DNA of 64,000 bases from Taxillus chinensis (taxonomy: Eukaryota; Streptophyta; Magnoliopsida; Santalales; Loranthaceae), in the NCBI GenBank assembly GCA_023512835.1, contig CM042085.1:4063989-4127988 (forward strand), read 5' to 3'. A program made the position numbers and the translations under genes. Under the pieces are notes generated by a model. It was not told the origin of the DNA. It searched no databases and worked only from the letters and a program-made list of their open reading frames with translations. Positions 62,513 to 64,000 of this stretch are shown here, one piece after another (position 1 is the first letter of the stretch; each line of letters begins with the position of its first letter).

Positions 62513-62681
62513 TTGGAGACCCATGCGAGTCACCCCCAGATGGCCGGCGTGAAAGGCTCCTTCTGCGCCGTCCTCGGCTGCGACGGCCGGGTCATGAGCG
62601 ACGAGAGGGGCAGCGACATCCTCCCATGTGAATGCGACTACAAGATATGTAGGGACTGTTACCTAGACGCTGTCAAAACCG
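62513..62681 (+). pseudogene. Cellulose synthase-like D (CSLD) exon fragment
   Basis: The reading [19 protein letters not shown], then [30 protein letters not shown] matches the N-terminal half of the CSLD RING-like zinc domain. The exon ends at a good donor (ACCG/GTGAGG at 62681/62682). The second half of the RING (usually CPGC) and the large membrane/GT2 catalytic part were not found in the next 1.3 kb. The upstream side is cut by an integrase fragment at 62511. CSLD enzymes make cell-wall glucan in tip-growing cells. This piece is probably a relic, unless the next exon lies beyond 64000. Confidence 0.8.
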
Positions 62682-62699
62682 GTGAGGCCATTTTTATTA

Positions 62700-64000
62700 T
62701 AAGAGTGTAATATACATACTGGTTGGATAATTTTTTTTGGTAGCCAATAACGAGGTGGCACATATTAGATGAGAAAGTAAAAAAATCATAATTGTTCAAC
62801 TGCACAAAATATTTTTGATTATAATAAGATGTTTGATCCGCGCTGAACGCATTTGACACGCATGACACTTTTTTTTCCCTTAACGTGGAACGGAAATTCG
62901 TTGTTTTTTTTTTCCAATATCCGATTTGGATTCCAATAGCACGCTCATCTCCCTCATAAAAAAAAAATTCAAAAATGGTTTCTATATGTATTTATGATAT
63001 GATCTGATATTTATTTTTATCTAATTATTTGCTCTTATGTAAAAAAAATCATGATAAAAACCTATGAGTCAAATGAAATGATGGGAAACATATGCATGTG
63101 AAATCAAGTAAATACACATAAATTCGGAAATTTTTTTTATAAGAATTCTAGAATATGAAATGTGGATAATTAATATGGAACGACTGAAATTTAATAATAA
63201 TAATAATAAGTGGCAAGGATCCACATGCACGCTCATGTTGCCTTTAATAAATAACGTATTGGACCCTTTTTTTCTAGTCCAGGTGTTTGACTATTTGGTT
63301 TCATTTTAGAGTCACTCTACTCTGATCTATAGGTGATTAATTACTTGTAAAGTTATTTGCATCCATATAAAAGCAAATAAATTTAGAAACCTTACGATGT
63401 GTGCTATTAGAACGTGGCCTACTGTCCCACCATGGCTAGTGGTAAATAAATCAATGCTATATATAGTATTATTACACCCGCGTGTGTGTACAAAGGCTTG
63501 GGCCTTTATATATATTTGAAGGAAAACCCCGAACCATTAGACTTTCTAAAGGAGGAAAACAAATAAAATTATGGCACACATCATCATTGGATTCCATCTG
63601 GTACTATCATAATATGAATCCCTTTGTATTGATGCTTTGTAGTGATGTAAAATGAATCGTTCCATTATAAAATTCTTAATTTTAATGGATTAAATATTCA
63701 TATTTGTTTTTTTTGCCCTTTTTTTCATTTAAATTATAAGAGTAATATTAAAAATATTTTGCAATAAATTAACATATAATAATAATAATAATTTAATTTA
63801 TAAAAATTAAGATATCGCGCTAATAATTATATACCATTTAAAATTAATTCATTTTTATATATTTTGCTTTTAAAAATTAATAAGTTAACTTTTATCAAAC
63901 ATTTTTTTAAAATTTTAATTTTGAAGTTATATTTAAAAGTTTATGTTTTAAATCTTTATTTTTAAAATTAATGGATTTAGAGTTTGAATACTAACCTTTT
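62700..64000. other. AT-rich sequence after the CSLD fragment
   Basis: No gene or clear repeat seen. It has (TAA)n at about 63195-63209 and 63778-63792 and many homopolymer runs. It could be a long CSLD intron or intergenic DNA. Confidence 0.5.

Overview
The window is nuclear DNA of a flowering plant, most likely a eudicot. It is AT-rich, its genes have many introns with GT-AG borders and plant-specific families, and large parts are LTR retrotransposons, MITE-like elements and segmental duplications. All gene models come from exon homology, reading phase and splice sites read by eye.

Layout. (1) 1-8.6 kb: the 5' half of a mitochondrial-type protoporphyrinogen oxidase gene (PPOX2) on the minus strand, followed directly by an inverted copy of itself. 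The arms are about 3.8 kb and the loop is 572 bp. Both arms carry the same small copia-like element in one intron. (2) 8.6-12.2 kb: AT-rich, no gene seen. (3) 12.2-19.6 kb: a complete eight-coding-exon CPP/TCX (tesmin/TSO1-like CXC) transcription factor, 591 aa, with a triplicated 164-bp leader that creates an upstream ORF. (4) 19.9-46.15 kb: a rearranged PEX4 (peroxisomal ubiquitin-conjugating enzyme) region. One minus-strand copy carries a 5.5-kb chromodomain Gypsy element in an intron. It faces a 2.1-kb spacer and then a plus-strand copy. A 7.43-kb composite unit (truncated inverted PEX4 5' fragment + spacer + complete PEX4) is then repeated in tandem and ends in a third, partial unit. There are three complete PEX4 copies and two inverted 5' fragments. 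Both tandem junctions carry the same 49-bp inverted piece of the spacer. (5) 46.15-49.2 kb: non-genic and transposon-like. (6) 49.25-56.47 kb: twelve coding exons of a NOG1/OBG-type organellar GTPase (PDE318-like), N-terminal exon not found, with a hAT MITE and a copia remnant in one intron. (7) 56.5-64 kb: AT-rich, repeat-rich DNA with a Gypsy integrase fragment abutting a cellulose-synthase-like D (CSLD) exon fragment.

Two points deserve attention. First, both large rearrangements place inverted gene copies where one transcript could fold into a long hairpin; such loci can feed small-RNA silencing of the intact gene (the Arabidopsis PAI inverted repeat is the established precedent). Second, near-identical copies differ mostly at CAG/CTG trinucleotides, through gains, losses and swaps that cytosine deamination does not produce. 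Several frame breaks of the Gypsy element fall on the same trinucleotides. I read this as probable base-calling error at CHG-methylated cytosines, concentrated in the PEX4 5' regions and the transposons, so it may act as an indirect methylation footprint. It also means some 'pseudogene' frameshifts here may not be real.
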